Source of the DNA: Microbacterium trichothecenolyticum
GTDB lineage: Bacteria > Actinomycetota > Actinomycetes > Actinomycetales > Microbacteriaceae
Assembly (NCBI RefSeq): GCF_000956465.1
Contig: NZ_JYJA01000034.1
Coordinates: 62,001-126,000, forward strand
Direction: 5' to 3'
DNA length: 64,000 bases
The notes under the pieces are model-generated. The model was not told the DNA's origin, did no database searches, and saw only the letters and a program-made list of their open reading frames with translations. A program made the position numbers and the translations under genes. Shown piece by piece: positions 7,361 to 16,178 of this stretch (the first letter of the stretch is position 1; every line of letters starts with the position of its first letter).

Positions 7361-8284
7361 GTGACCGACCGCCTCATGCTGCTCGACTCCGCATCCCTGT
7401 ACTTCCGCGCGTTCTACGGGGTGCCCGACACCGTCCGCGCGCCGGACGGCACACCCGTCAACGCCGTCCGCGGGTTCCTCGACATCATCACGCGGCTCGT
7501 CACGACCTACCGCCCCACACACCTCGTCGCATGCTGGGACGACGACTGGCGACCGCAGTGGCGCGTCGACCTCATCCCGACCTACAAGACGCATCGCGTC
7601 GCCGAGGTCGTCGCGGGCGGACCCGACGTCGAAGAGGTGCCAGATCCGCTCGAGGTGCAGGTTCCCGTCATCCGCGCGGCGCTCGACACCCTCGGAATCC
7701 GCATCGTCGGCGCCACCGCCCACGAAGCCGACGACGTCATCGGCACCCTCGCCTCCGCCGCGACCATGCCGGTCGACATCGTCACGGGCGACCGCGATCT
7801 CTTCCAGCTCGTCGACGACGAGCGCGATGTCCGCGTGATCTACACCGCGCGCGGCATGAGCAACCTCGAGGTGCTCACCGATGCGTCCGTGGTCGCCAAG
7901 TACGGCGTCCTTCCTTCGCAGTACGCGGACTTCGCCACACTCCGGGGTGACTCGTCCGACGGGCTGCCCGGCGTCGCCGGGATCGGCGAGAAGACCGCCG
8001 CCGGGCTCCTGGCGACCCACGGCGATCTCGCCGGGATCCTCGCCGCGGCCGAGCTCGGTGAGGGCATGTCCGCGGGCGTGCGCTCCAAGCTGCTCGCGGG
8101 CCTGCCCTATCTCGCCGTCGCGCCTCAAGTGGTGGCCGTCGTGCGCGACCTCCCGCTCGACGTGCCCGACCCGCGTCTGCGACCACTCACCGAGCCGGGC
8201 AAGGCGGATGCCGCATCCCTCGCTGAGCAGTGGGCGCTGGGCGCGTCGATGAACCGCATCATCGACGCCCTCGACACCGTCTGA
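7361..8284 (+). CDS. 5'-3' exonuclease (Pol I exonuclease-domain family)
   Basis: A 307-residue protein homologous to the 5'-3' exonuclease domain of DNA polymerase I, standing alone. Acidic and helix-3-turn motifs are present: LMLLDSASLYFRAF, the ACWDDDWRPQWR segment, HEADDVIGTLA, VTGDRDLFQLV and GDSSDGLPGVAGIGEKTA, the last a DNA-binding H3TH. It probably removes RNA primers or flaps. I chose GTG at 7361 (CAGGAT ends seven bases upstream, so leaderless is likely) over a GTG 42 bases upstream, whose extra codons do not match the family. Confidence 0.88.
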   Translation: MTDRLMLLDSASLYFRAFYGVPDTVRAPDGTPVNAVRGFLDIITRLVTTYRPTHLVACWDDDWRPQWRVDLIPTYKTHRVAEVVAGGPDVEEVPDPLEVQVPVIRAALDTLGIRIVGATAHEADDVIGTLASAATMPVDIVTGDRDLFQLVDDERDVRVIYTARGMSNLEVLTDASVVAKYGVLPSQYADFATLRGDSSDGLPGVAGIGEKTAAGLLATHGDLAGILAAAELGEGMSAGVRSKLLAGLPYLAVAPQVVAVVRDLPLDVPDPRLRPLTEPGKADAASLAEQWALGASMNRIIDALDTV

Positions 8285-8298
8285 CCCCTTCGCGCGCG

Positions 8299-8328
8299 CC
8301 GCGCGTACTCCCCGGGGAGTACGCGCGG
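8299..8328. promoter_or_regulatory. Perfect 30-bp palindrome upstream of the two-component operon
   Basis: The core GCGCGTACTCCCC/GGGGAGTACGCGC is at 8301-8326 and the palindrome extends to 8299-8328. It lies 50-80 bases upstream of the histidine kinase start. A nine-base half-site GTACTCCCC recurs at 10262-10270 upstream of the SHOCT gene that follows the response regulator. This is what an autoregulatory operator of a LuxR-type regulator would look like; a terminator for the preceding gene is the alternative, since the palindrome begins about 15 bases after that stop. Confidence 0.5.
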
Positions 8329-8379
8329 GGCTCCCGCGGTCAGATTCCTCACAGAGGGGCGCGGCGTAGCATCGTGCGC

Positions 8380-9591
8380 ATGCCCGGGCCCGTGCGTCAC
8401 GATCCGAGTGCGAGCCGTCACCGGCTCCGCGCCTCGAGCACCGACGAGTTCGGCCCGCGCTTTCACCCACCGGCGGCCGTCGTGCTCCTCGTCCCGGTCT
8501 TCGTCTCGCTCCTCGTGCAGGTGCCCGGCACCATCGCGCTGTCGTGGTGGCAGCGCGTGCCCGTCGCCGCCGCGGCGACGAGCCTGACGTTGGCCGCAGC
8601 ATCCGCTCTCCTCCTCCTGGCGGCGCGGCGACTGCCCGGGCCCACCGTCGCGGCCGTGGCCGCGCTGAGCGGCGTCGACCTGCTGATCGCGCCCGTGGGC
8701 GGGCCGCCGCCCGTCGCCCTGGTCTTCGCGATCGTCGGCGCCGTCGTCCGCGGCGCGCGGGTATGGGCGCTCGTCTCGGTCGGCGTGGCCTGGCTCGGCG
8801 TCGTCGTCGGGGCGGACTTCGTCGGTGTGTCGTGGCACCCCGCGCGCATCGCCTTCGCCACCGTGGGCCTCGCGCTGTGCTTCGTCGTCGGCGAGGGAGT
8901 GAAGGCGCGCATCCGCGGCGCCGAGGAGCGCCGCACGCAGCTGGTCGCGCGACGCCGCGCCGCCGAGCAGGAGGAGCGCTCGCGCATCGCCCGGGAGCTG
9001 CACGACGTGCTCGCGCATTCGCTGAGCCAGATCGCCGTGCAGTCCGGGATGGGGCTGCACCTCTTCGACCGCGAGCCGGAGCGGGCACGTGAGGCGCTCG
9101 GGAACATCCGCACCCTCAGCGCGACCGGCCTCGACGAGGTGCGCGGCGTGCTCGCGTTCCTGCGCGGCGACGAGATCGGCGCGCCCGACACCGCGCCGCT
9201 CACGCCGCAGCCGCAGCTCGCGCAGCTGCCCGGCCTCGTCGCCGGCCGCACCGGGCTGGGCCTGAGCGTCGCGCTCGACGACCGCCTCGCAGGAGACACG
9301 CCGCCCAGCGCGGTGCAGACGACGGCCTACCGCATCGCGCAGGAGGCGCTCACCAACGTGGTCCGCCATTCGGCGGCCTCGCACGCCACGGTGACGGTCG
9401 AGCACGACGCCGACGACCTCGTCCTCACGGTCGCCGACGACGGTGCCGGCATCCCCGCGACCGCGTCCGAGCGCGGGGGCCTGCGCGGCATGCGCGAGCG
9501 CGCCGAGCTCGCGGGCGGCTTCCTGACCGTCGACAGCGGCACACGCGGCACCGCCGTGGTCGCGCGTCTTCCCTGGCAGGGCGCGGCATGA
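8380..9591 (+). CDS. Sensor histidine kinase (NarL-type, HisKA_3)
   Basis: A 403-residue membrane kinase. About four to six hydrophobic segments fill residues 30-175, with little extracellular sequence, as in intramembrane-sensing kinases. The dimerisation domain holds the phosphoacceptor H208 in ARELHDVLAHSLSQ; an HATPase_c domain follows with EALTNVVRHS, DDGAGIP and GLRGMRERAEL. It should phosphorylate the response regulator encoded four bases later. The ATG at 8380 sits seven bases after TAGCAT (8367-8372), so the transcript may be leaderless; an in-frame GTG at 8374 is an alternative. The signal is unknown. Confidence 0.92.
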   Translation: MPGPVRHDPSASRHRLRASSTDEFGPRFHPPAAVVLLVPVFVSLLVQVPGTIALSWWQRVPVAAAATSLTLAAASALLLLAARRLPGPTVAAVAALSGVDLLIAPVGGPPPVALVFAIVGAVVRGARVWALVSVGVAWLGVVVGADFVGVSWHPARIAFATVGLALCFVVGEGVKARIRGAEERRTQLVARRRAAEQEERSRIARELHDVLAHSLSQIAVQSGMGLHLFDREPERAREALGNIRTLSATGLDEVRGVLAFLRGDEIGAPDTAPLTPQPQLAQLPGLVAGRTGLGLSVALDDRLAGDTPPSAVQTTAYRIAQEALTNVVRHSAASHATVTVEHDADDLVLTVADDGAGIPATASERGGLRGMRERAELAGGFLTVDSGTRGTAVVARLPWQGAA

Positions 9592-10250
9592 TCCGGGTGG
9601 CCCTCGCCGACGACCACCAGCTCGTGCGGGCAGGGTTCCGGGCGCTCCTGGACTCGGAGCCCGGCATCGAGGTCGTGGCGGAGGCATCCGGCGGCCAGGA
9701 GCTGCTGCGCGCGCTCCGCACGACAGACGTCGACGTCGCGCTCGTCGACATCCGCATGCCGGACGGCGACGGCCTGTGGGCCGCCGAGCAGATCGCCGCC
9801 GACCCTGACCTGGCCGGTGTGCGGGTCGTGATCGTGACCACCTTCGAACTCGACGAGTACGTGATCCGTGCGGTGCTCGCCGGCGCCAGCGGGTTCCTGG
9901 TGAAGGACACCGAGCCCGCCGACCTCATCCGCGCGGTCCGCGCCGTGGCCGCCGGCGACGCGCTCCTGTCCCCCGGGGTCACCCGCACGCTGCTCGACCG
10001 GGCCGCGTCGGGCCTGCGCGCGATCCCCGATCCCCGGCTCCTCGAGACCCTCACCGAGCGCGAAGTCGACGTCCTGCGCCTCGTCGCCGAAGGGCTGACG
10101 AACGACGAGATCGGCGCCCGCCTGCATCTTTCGCCGCTCACCGCGAAGACGCACGTGTCGCGCATCATGCAGAAGCTCTACGCCCGGGATCGGGTGCGTC
10201 TCGTGATCGTCGCGTACGAATCGGGGCTCGTCGGCTCACAACCCCGGTGA
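9588..10250 (+). CDS. Response regulator, NarL/FixJ family
   Basis: A 220-residue regulator. The receiver domain has the acidic pocket DDHQ (residues 8-11), phosphoacceptor D54 (VALVDIRMPDGDG) and conserved K106 (FLVKDTEP). A LuxR-type helix-turn-helix occupies about residues 150-210, with LTEREVDVLRLVAEGLTNDEIG and KTHVSRIMQKL. Its ATG overlaps the kinase stop by four bases (ATGA), so the two form one operon. The likely targets are the palindrome at 8299-8328 and the half-site before the SHOCT gene (inference). Confidence 0.93.
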   Translation: MIRVALADDHQLVRAGFRALLDSEPGIEVVAEASGGQELLRALRTTDVDVALVDIRMPDGDGLWAAEQIAADPDLAGVRVVIVTTFELDEYVIRAVLAGASGFLVKDTEPADLIRAVRAVAAGDALLSPGVTRTLLDRAASGLRAIPDPRLLETLTEREVDVLRLVAEGLTNDEIGARLHLSPLTAKTHVSRIMQKLYARDRVRLVIVAYESGLVGSQPR

Positions 10251-10261
10251 TCGCGGCTGCG

Positions 10262-10270
10262 GTACTCCCC
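10262..10270 (+). promoter_or_regulatory. Half-site GTACTCCCC matching the upstream palindrome
   Basis: GTACTCCCC at 10262-10270 repeats the left arm core of the 8299-8328 palindrome, immediately after the response regulator stop and about 110 bases before the SHOCT gene. It may be a binding site for the regulator. A single half-site by chance is possible. Confidence 0.35.
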
Positions 10271-10383
10271 CGAGAGCAGTCGAGATCGCTCCGACGGTCG
10301 GATTCACGGATGCCGCCACCCGCGTTGACTCGAGGCATCCGGTCGCCCTCCCCGGCGGGGCCGGCTCCGAGAGAGGAATCCGC

Positions 10384-10695
10384 ATGTCCATTGCACTCGC
10401 CACCGTGCTCGATGCCGGCTCAGGGATCGTGGCCACCCACTTCGCCGCCCCGTGGGGGTTCGGCTGGTGGTTCCTTCTGATCCCGCTGTTCTGGATCGCC
10501 CTGTTCGCGATCCTCTTCGCAGTCTTCGGCCGCCGCTGGCGGCGCTCAGCCGCGGAGAACGGATACGGTCCGTACGGCCGCAACCCCGCCCGTCAGGCCG
10601 AGACGACGCTCGCCGAGCGTTTCGCAAAGGGCGACATCGACGAGACCGAGTACCGCGCTCGCCTCGAAGTGCTCCGCGCGAACGCGGCCCAGTGA
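10384..10695 (+). CDS. Small SHOCT-domain membrane protein
   Basis: A 103-residue protein with one membrane segment (about residues 24-48, WGFGWWFLLIPLFWIALFAI) and a C-terminal SHOCT domain (LAERFAKGDIDETEYRARLE), a short helical oligomerisation domain common in bacterial membrane proteins. It has a plausible ribosome site (GAGAGGAATCCGC) before the ATG. It follows the two-component system by 133 bp and shares its half-site, so it may be part of the same regulon. Its function is unknown. Confidence 0.8.
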   Translation: MSIALATVLDAGSGIVATHFAAPWGFGWWFLLIPLFWIALFAILFAVFGRRWRRSAAENGYGPYGRNPARQAETTLAERFAKGDIDETEYRARLEVLRANAAQ

Positions 10696-10737
10696 GCGCC
10701 CGGGCGCGACTGTCGCGCTGGATCCGTCACAACGGAC

Positions 10738-11739
10738 TCAGGCGCCGCGGTCGCGTCCGGTCCACGCGCGCAGCTTGTCCAGCGGCCACGTCGTGACGAT
10801 GCGCTCGGGCGGCACGCCGATGCGCTCGGCACGCTCGGCGCCGTAGTCCAGCAGCGAGAGCTGGCCGGGCGCATGGGCGTCCGAATCGATCGAGAAGAGG
10901 CATCCGATCTCCAGCGCCAGTGCCATCAGGTCGTCCGGCGGGTCCTGCCGCTCCGGCCGGGAGTTGATCTCCACCGCGACGCCGTGGGCCTCGCAGGCCT
11001 CGAACACGGCCCGCGCATCGAAGGTCGAAGGCGGCCGCGTTCCGCGCGACCCCTCGACGAGGCGGCCGGTGACGTGTCCGAGCACATCGATGTGGGCGCT
11101 CGACACCGCCGCGACCAGGCGCCGCGTCATCGGACCGCGCTCCATGCGCAGCTTGGAGTGGGCGGATGCGACCACGACGCCGAGTTCGGCGAGGAGGTCC
11201 GGTTCCTGGTCGAGGGTGCCGTCCTCGAGGATGTCGACCTCGATGCCCGAGAGGAGCGTGAATCCGTCGCCGCTCATGCCCGCGACGACCTCGAGCTGGG
11301 AGCGCAGGCGCTCGGGCGACAGCCCGTTCGCGACGCGCAGCCGCGGCGAGTGGTCGGTCAGGGCGAGGTACTCGTGGCCGAGTGCTCTCGCCGCGTCGAC
11401 CATGAGGTCGATGGAGGTGAGGCCGTCGGACCAGTCGCTGTGCGAGTGCAGGTCGCCCCGCAGCAGCGGCCGGAGGGTCGATGTGCGCTGCACCCCCGCC
11501 CGCTCGCGCAGGTCGACGAGGTACCCCGGCACCTCGCCTGCCAGCGCCTGCTGGATCACGGCGAAGGTGGAGTCGCCGATCCCCTTGCGGCGACGCAGAG
11601 CCGCGGTGTCCCGCAGCTCTGCGTCGCTCAAGCCGTCGATCGCGTCGGCCGCCGCACGGAACGCCTTCGACTTGTACCGGGACGAGCGCTCACGCTCGAG
11701 GAGCGTGGCGATCTCGGTGAGCGCGTCGTAGGGGTTCAC
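10738..11739 (-). CDS. PHP-domain phosphoesterase with N-terminal HhH-like domain (PolX-like)
   Basis: A 333-residue protein. The first about 90 residues form a helix-hairpin-helix-type DNA polymerase X N-terminal-like segment (AFRAAADAIDGLSDAELRDT, LRRRKGIGDSTFAVIQQAL). The rest is a PHP metal-dependent phosphoesterase with RGDLHSHSDWSDGLTSIDLM, YLALTDHSP, SGIEVDILEDG, VVVASAHSKL, DVLGHVTGR, VEINSRPER and SIDSDAHAP, all metal-binding motifs. It resembles PHP proteins with a PolX N-terminal domain and no polymerase. GTG start at 11739. Substrate unknown; DNA or histidinol phosphate are both possible. Confidence 0.85.
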   Translation of the reverse strand: MNPYDALTEIATLLERERSSRYKSKAFRAAADAIDGLSDAELRDTAALRRRKGIGDSTFAVIQQALAGEVPGYLVDLRERAGVQRTSTLRPLLRGDLHSHSDWSDGLTSIDLMVDAARALGHEYLALTDHSPRLRVANGLSPERLRSQLEVVAGMSGDGFTLLSGIEVDILEDGTLDQEPDLLAELGVVVASAHSKLRMERGPMTRRLVAAVSSAHIDVLGHVTGRLVEGSRGTRPPSTFDARAVFEACEAHGVAVEINSRPERQDPPDDLMALALEIGCLFSIDSDAHAPGQLSLLDYGAERAERIGVPPERIVTTWPLDKLRAWTGRDRGA

Positions 11740-11757
11740 GTGCGGCGGGGCTGCCGA

Positions 11758-12246
11758 TCAGGCGACGGTGGAGCGCCGGATCACCACCGGCACGCTCGCC
11801 AACCGGTGGATGGCCCAGCCGAACAGGATCGCGAGCACGCCCATTCCGGCGGCGAACAGCGCGACGCCATAGGCGACGACCGAGGTGAAGAGGGAAGCGC
11901 GCAGGAACGACGCCTGCATCACGGTCGCCCGCACCGGGTCGTCCTGGTCGAGCTCGGCGTACGTCTTGCCGCCCGACGCCTCGAGAGCATGGGTGTTGAT
12001 GATGTCGGCCTGCACGTACGCGGTGAAGGGACCTGTGACCTGCTGGCCCTGGAAGGCTGCCGCATCGTCCGGGATGGTGATGTTCTCGGCCGTGAGCTGG
12101 GTCGTCACGCCGATCCACGCGATGATGCCGACGACGATCAGCAGGATGCCGCCGATGATCCCGATGATGCCGACCGCCTTCACCAGGCCGACCTTCTTCT
12201 CGGGGGGCTCGATCACGTCGGTGGTGCGGGGCTCTTCCTCACTCAT
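11758..12246 (-). CDS. Two-TM membrane protein, function unknown (often mislabelled LigA)
   Basis: A 162-residue protein with membrane segments at about residues 19-44 (VGIIGIIGGILLIVVGIIAW) and 115-140, and a hydrophilic outer loop of about 75 residues between them. The C-terminal cytoplasmic tail is short and basic. It starts at ATG 12246 after GAGGAGGACGC, a strong Shine-Dalgarno. A promoter-like TAGCGT is at 12283-12278 (minus). Annotation pipelines often call relatives an aromatic ring-opening dioxygenase LigA, for which I see no catalytic residues. Confidence 0.7.
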   Translation of the reverse strand: MSEEEPRTTDVIEPPEKKVGLVKAVGIIGIIGGILLIVVGIIAWIGVTTQLTAENITIPDDAAAFQGQQVTGPFTAYVQADIINTHALEASGGKTYAELDQDDPVRATVMQASFLRASLFTSVVAYGVALFAAGMGVLAILFGWAIHRLASVPVVIRRSTVA

Positions 12247-12284
12247 GCGTCCTCCTCGGATGCGGTCGTTGAGCCACACGCTAG

Positions 12285-12305
12285 CGGCGCGGCGCGGCGC
12301 GGCGG
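12285..12305. repeat. Four-copy pentanucleotide repeat CGGCG
   Basis: CGGCG is repeated four times (12285-12304, plus one base) immediately upstream (minus sense) of the -10-like TAGCGT at 12278-12283, so it lies where a -35 to -10 spacer would be. Five-base unit gain or loss would change spacer length. Confidence 0.6.
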
Positions 12306-12345
12306 AAGAGCGCGCGCCGGAGAAAACCCCCGCACGGCGCCGGAT

Positions 12346-13407
12346 TCAGGAGGCGAGTGCGCGCGTCGTCTCGACCCAGCGGTCCAACGTGGCGGTCGCT
12401 GCGCCGCTGTCGATCGCGGCGGCGGCGTCGTCCCTTGCTTCGGCGAGGCGCTCGAGGATCGGCCGCTGCACCTGTGCGGCGTCGCGGAACAGCCGGTAGG
12501 CGACGATGCCCGCGGCCGCGTTGAGCAGCACGATGTCGCGCACCGCGCCCTCCTCGCCGCCGAGCACCCGCCGCACCACGTCGGCGTTGTGGGCCGGGTC
12601 GCCGCCCAGCAGGTCGTCGATGTCGGCGAGCGGGATGCCGAGGTCGCGCGGGTCCAGATCGTGCTCGTGGATGTCGCCGCGGCTGACTTCCCACACTCGG
12701 CTGTGACCGGTCGTCGTGAGCTCGTCGAGACCGTCGTCGCCGCGGAACACCAGCGCCGTCGCGCCGCGCGTGCGGAACACGCCGGTGATGAGCGGCACCC
12801 GGTCGAGATGGGCGACGCCGACGGCGTTCGCCTCGGCACGCGCCGGGTTGCACAGCGGGCCGAGGAAGTTGAAGACCGTGGGGACGCCGAGCTCGCTCCG
12901 CGTCGCCGCGGCGTTCTTGAACCCGGGGTGGAACGCGCCCGCGAACGCGAATGTGATGCCCGCGCGGGAGAGGGTCTCGGCCACGGCGTCCGGGGACAGC
13001 GCGAGGTCGACCCCGAGTGCGCCCAGCACGTCCGACGAGCCCGATGAGGAGCTGGCCGCCTTGTTGCCGTGCTTGACGACCGGGATCCCGGATGCTGCCG
13101 CCACGAGGGCCGACATCGTCGACACGTTCACGGTGCCGAAGCGGTCGCCGCCGGTGCCCACGATGTCGAGGACGGCCGCGTCGACGGGCAGCGGGAGCGC
13201 GGCCTCGAGGATCGCGTCGCGGAAGCCGACGATCTCGTCCACGGTCTCGCCCTTGGCCCGCAGCGCGACGAGGAATCCCGCCAGTTGCGAGGGGGTGGCG
13301 GTGCCCGACATGATCTGCCGCATCGCCCACGTCGACTCCGAGACGGTGAGGTCGCGCCGCTCGAGCAGCGTGGTGAGGATTCCCGGCCAGGTGTACAGCT
13401 CCGCCAT
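12346..13407 (-). CDS. trpD: Anthranilate phosphoribosyltransferase
   Basis: A 353-residue enzyme of tryptophan synthesis, transferring phosphoribose from PRPP to anthranilate. It has the PRPP/metal-binding motif [17 protein letters not shown], then [37 protein letters not shown] and [12 protein letters not shown]. Family length is about 340-350, so it is complete. I chose ATG 13407 over an upstream start 28 codons earlier because family proteins begin close to this residue. TAGGCT lies eight bases upstream, so leader is very short or absent. It abuts the ctaE-qcrCAB block in the opposite direction, as in Mycobacterium, where trpD also neighbours ctaE. Confidence 0.93.
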   Translation of the reverse strand: MAELYTWPGILTTLLERRDLTVSESTWAMRQIMSGTATPSQLAGFLVALRAKGETVDEIVGFRDAILEAALPLPVDAAVLDIVGTGGDRFGTVNVSTMSALVAAASGIPVVKHGNKAASSSSGSSDVLGALGVDLALSPDAVAETLSRAGITFAFAGAFHPGFKNAAATRSELGVPTVFNFLGPLCNPARAEANAVGVAHLDRVPLITGVFRTRGATALVFRGDDGLDELTTTGHSRVWEVSRGDIHEHDLDPRDLGIPLADIDDLLGGDPAHNADVVRRVLGGEEGAVRDIVLLNAAAGIVAYRLFRDAAQVQRPILERLAEARDDAAAAIDSGAATATLDRWVETTRALAS

Positions 13408-13603
13408 AACCGAGAAGCCTAGCCGGGCTCGGGAATCGGAACCGTTTCGTGACACGGCGGCCCGCGCGGGGCGATTCTGCGTCTTCACCACGGGTTCACG
13501 GCGAAGTCGCAGTGTCCTTTTAGGCTCCCCTAAGTTCCGGAGCAGGCGAAGTCATGCCCTCCGATGCGAAAATCGCGGCTTCGAATCGGCCATAATGGGG
13601 AGC

Positions 13604-14236
13604 GTGACGACCTCCACAGCGACCTACTCCCAGGCCATGCGGTCCGTCAAGCGGCCGGATCCGGTCGCTGTCGGAACCATCGTGTGGCTCGGCAGCGAGG
13701 TGATGTTCTTCGCGGGCCTCTTCGCGATCTACTTCACCCTGCGAAACACCTCGCCCGAACTGTGGGCGCAGGAGACGCAGCTGCTGAACATCCCGTACGC
13801 GACCGTCAACACGATCATCCTCGTGCTGTCCTCGGTCACGTGCCAGATGGGCGTGTTCGCCGCAGAGCGCTTCCAGCCCTACTCGACGAAGAAGCGCGGC
13901 TGGCTCGGCTGGGGCATGGTCGAGTGGTTCTGGCTGACCTTCGCTCTCGGCGCGATCTTCGTTTCGGGCCAGGTGTGGGAGTACGCCCAGCTCGTCACGG
14001 AGGGCATGCCGATCAGCGCGAACTCGTACGCGTCGGCCTTCTACCTCACCACCGGCTTCCACGCTCTGCACGTGACGGGCGGCCTCATCGCCTTCCTCCT
14101 CGTCATCGGCCGCGCATACGCCGTCAAGAACTTCGGGCGCAAAGAGATGACGTCCTCGATCGTCGTGTCGTACTACTGGCACTTCGTCGACGTCGTCTGG
14201 ATCGCCCTCTTCCTCGTCATCTACTTCCTCAAGTGA
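13604..14236 (+). CDS. ctaE: Cytochrome c oxidase subunit III
   Basis: A 210-residue, about five-helix subunit III of the aa3 oxidase. Signatures seen are [32 protein letters not shown] and [23 protein letters not shown] at 13604 is preferred; a Shine-Dalgarno-like GGGGAG precedes it, and an in-frame ATG at 13595 is an alternative. A -10-like CATAAT lies at 13591-13596, so the mRNA could start at or next to the codon. It is first of the ctaE-qcrCAB operon, 20 bases from qcrC, with which it forms the actinobacterial bc1-aa3 supercomplex in the plasma membrane. Confidence 0.94.
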   Translation: MTTSTATYSQAMRSVKRPDPVAVGTIVWLGSEVMFFAGLFAIYFTLRNTSPELWAQETQLLNIPYATVNTIILVLSSVTCQMGVFAAERFQPYSTKKRGWLGWGMVEWFWLTFALGAIFVSGQVWEYAQLVTEGMPISANSYASAFYLTTGFHALHVTGGLIAFLLVIGRAYAVKNFGRKEMTSSIVVSYYWHFVDVVWIALFLVIYFLK

Positions 14237-14256
14237 GAGCGGAGCTGAAACCCGAC

Positions 14257-15060
14257 ATGGCACGACAGACCACGCGCCGCTCGAAAGGCCGCCGCAGCCC
14301 CTGGGCTGCAGCCGCACTGATCGGCATCGGCCTGCTCATCACGGGCGGCGTCTACGCCGGGGCATCCGCCGCGATGGCGGCCACGACTCCCGAGACCGTC
14401 ACGAACTCCGCGCTCACCGTCGAAGACGGCAAGAAGCTGTTCCAGGCCAACTGCGCCACGTGCCACGGCCTGGATGTGCAGGGAACCGAGGACGGCCCGT
14501 CGCTCTACGGCGTGGGCGAGCTCGCCGTGCACTTCCAGATGAGCACCGGGCGCATGCCGCTGCAGATGCAGGGCCCGCAGGCTCCGCAGAAGCCCGCGCA
14601 GTTCACCGAGGAGCAGATCACCGCGATCGGCGCCTACGTCCAGTCGATCGCGCCCGGCCCGACCTACCCCGACGACGAGGTCCTCGACGGCGGCGGCAGC
14701 GCGTCCGAGGGTGGCGAGCTCTTCCGCATCAACTGCGCCATGTGCCACAACGTCGCCGGCGCCGGCGGTGCGCTCACGGAGGGCAAGTACGCCCCCAACC
14801 TTCACACCACTACCCCGCTGAACATGTACGCGGCGATGGTCACGGGTCCGCAGAACATGCCGGTGTTCAACGACATGACGCTGACCACCGAAGAGAAGCG
14901 CGACATCATCACCTACCTGCTGTACCTGCAGGATAACGAGTCTGCGGGCGGATTCACGCTCGGCTCGCTCGGCCCCGTCTCGGAGGGCCTCTTCATCTGG
15001 ATCTTCGGCATCGGCTCGCTGATCGCCATCACCGTGTGGATCACGGCGAAGTCCAACTGA
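14257..15060 (+). CDS. qcrC: Dihaem cytochrome c subunit of bc1 complex
   Basis: A 267-residue membrane-anchored cytochrome. An N-terminal helix (about 16-35) precedes the first haem site CATCH (residues 66-70); the second, CAMCH, follows about 100 residues later. A C-terminal helix (ending near IWIFGIGSLIAITVWITA) anchors it. Actinobacteria lack a soluble cytochrome c, so QcrC passes electrons directly to the CtaC CuA site. It is followed by qcrA 38 bases later. Confidence 0.95.
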   Translation: MARQTTRRSKGRRSPWAAAALIGIGLLITGGVYAGASAAMAATTPETVTNSALTVEDGKKLFQANCATCHGLDVQGTEDGPSLYGVGELAVHFQMSTGRMPLQMQGPQAPQKPAQFTEEQITAIGAYVQSIAPGPTYPDDEVLDGGGSASEGGELFRINCAMCHNVAGAGGALTEGKYAPNLHTTTPLNMYAAMVTGPQNMPVFNDMTLTTEEKRDIITYLLYLQDNESAGGFTLGSLGPVSEGLFIWIFGIGSLIAITVWITAKSN

Positions 15061-15098
15061 TCGACGAACGACACACGTAAGACTTGACGAGGAGCAGC

Positions 15099-16178
15099 AT
15101 GGCCCACGAGGACGACCCGCTAGAGCACGAGAGGGCTTCCTGGAAGCCCTCCCCCGGGCTCGCTGTGGCGGTCACCGACCCGGTGCACAACCCTGGCCTC
15201 CCCCCGCACCGCGAGCGGATGACCGACAAGGACCCCGCTTCGATGAAGCGCGCGGTCCGCGCCATCTACACGCTCTTCTACCTGTCGATCGCCGGCAGCA
15301 TCTGGGCGATCGCCGCCTACATGCTCTTCCCGATCGAGAGCGGGCGGATCGTCGACATCCGCAACAACAACCTCTTCATCGGACTCGGCATCGCCTTCGC
15401 GCTGCTGGCCATCGGCGTGGGCGCGATCCACTGGTCGAAGGCCGTCATGTCCGACAGGGAGTTCGTCGAGCCCCGTCACGCGACGCGCGGCCGCGACACG
15501 ACGCGTGAGGCCGCGATCAAGGCCTTCGCCGACGCGGACGCAGAGTCGGGCTTCGGCCGACGTGCGATGGTCCGCAACTCGCTGATCGCCGCCCTCGTGG
15601 CATCGGTCGTGCCCGGCGTCGTGCTCTTCCGCGGCCTCGCTCCGTTCAACTCGCCGGAGAAGCCGCACGCCGGCGACCCCGTGTACCTCCTCGAGCACAC
15701 CATGTGGAAGGAGGGCATGCGCCTGGCTCACGACCCGTCGGGCGAGCCCATCAAGGCGGCCGACCTCACCCTCGGCTCCGCGGTGCACGTCATCCCCGAA
15801 GCACTCGCCGATGTCTCGCACAGCGAGGGCTACCTCGACGAGAAGGCCAAGGCGCTCGTGCTCCTGGTGCGCCTGCTCCCCGAGCAGCTCACCGAGTCCG
15901 AGGACCGCAAGGAGTGGTCGTACAACGGCATCGTCGCGTACTCGAAGGTATGCACACACGTCGGCTGCCCGGTCGCGCTCTACGAGCAGCAGACCCACCA
16001 CCTGCTGTGCCCGTGCCACCAGTCGCAGTTCGACGTGACCGACCACGCGAAGGTCATCTTCGGCCCGGCGGCGCGCCCGCTGCCGCAGCTGCCCATCACC
16101 GTCGACGACGAGGGCTACCTGGTGGCCCGCAGCGACTTCCTCGAACCCGTCGGCCCGAGCTTCTGGGAGCGTCATTGA
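15099..16178 (+). CDS. qcrA: Rieske iron-sulfur subunit of bc1 complex
   Basis: A 359-residue protein with three N-terminal membrane helices (typical of actinobacterial QcrA) and a C-terminal Rieske domain. Cluster ligands are C285/H287 in CTHVGCP and C304/H307 in CPCHQSQFD, with C290 and C306 as the disulfide pair. It transfers electrons from menaquinol to QcrC. I chose ATG 15099 with a GAGGAGC site; the N-terminal extension of hydrophilic residues is normal for actinobacteria. Its stop overlaps the TTG start of qcrB (TTGA). Confidence 0.95.
   Translation: MAHEDDPLEHERASWKPSPGLAVAVTDPVHNPGLPPHRERMTDKDPASMKRAVRAIYTLFYLSIAGSIWAIAAYMLFPIESGRIVDIRNNNLFIGLGIAFALLAIGVGAIHWSKAVMSDREFVEPRHATRGRDTTREAAIKAFADADAESGFGRRAMVRNSLIAALVASVVPGVVLFRGLAPFNSPEKPHAGDPVYLLEHTMWKEGMRLAHDPSGEPIKAADLTLGSAVHVIPEALADVSHSEGYLDEKAKALVLLVRLLPEQLTESEDRKEWSYNGIVAYSKVCTHVGCPVALYEQQTHHLLCPCHQSQFDVTDHAKVIFGPAARPLPQLPITVDDEGYLVARSDFLEPVGPSFWERH

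Noticed and set aside
8301..8326. Mobile element end or transposon inverted repeat
   Set aside because: The palindrome is symmetric without flanking target duplication or transposase; operator or terminator is simpler.
11758..12246. Aromatic ring-opening dioxygenase LigA annotation
   Set aside because: The protein is a two-helix membrane protein with no metal-binding or dioxygenase motif; the name is a known pipeline artefact.
10873..13047. Very long plus-strand reading frame opposite the PHP and trpD genes
   Set aside because: It is antisense to well-supported genes, shows no family motif and reflects stop-poor antisense frames at high GC.
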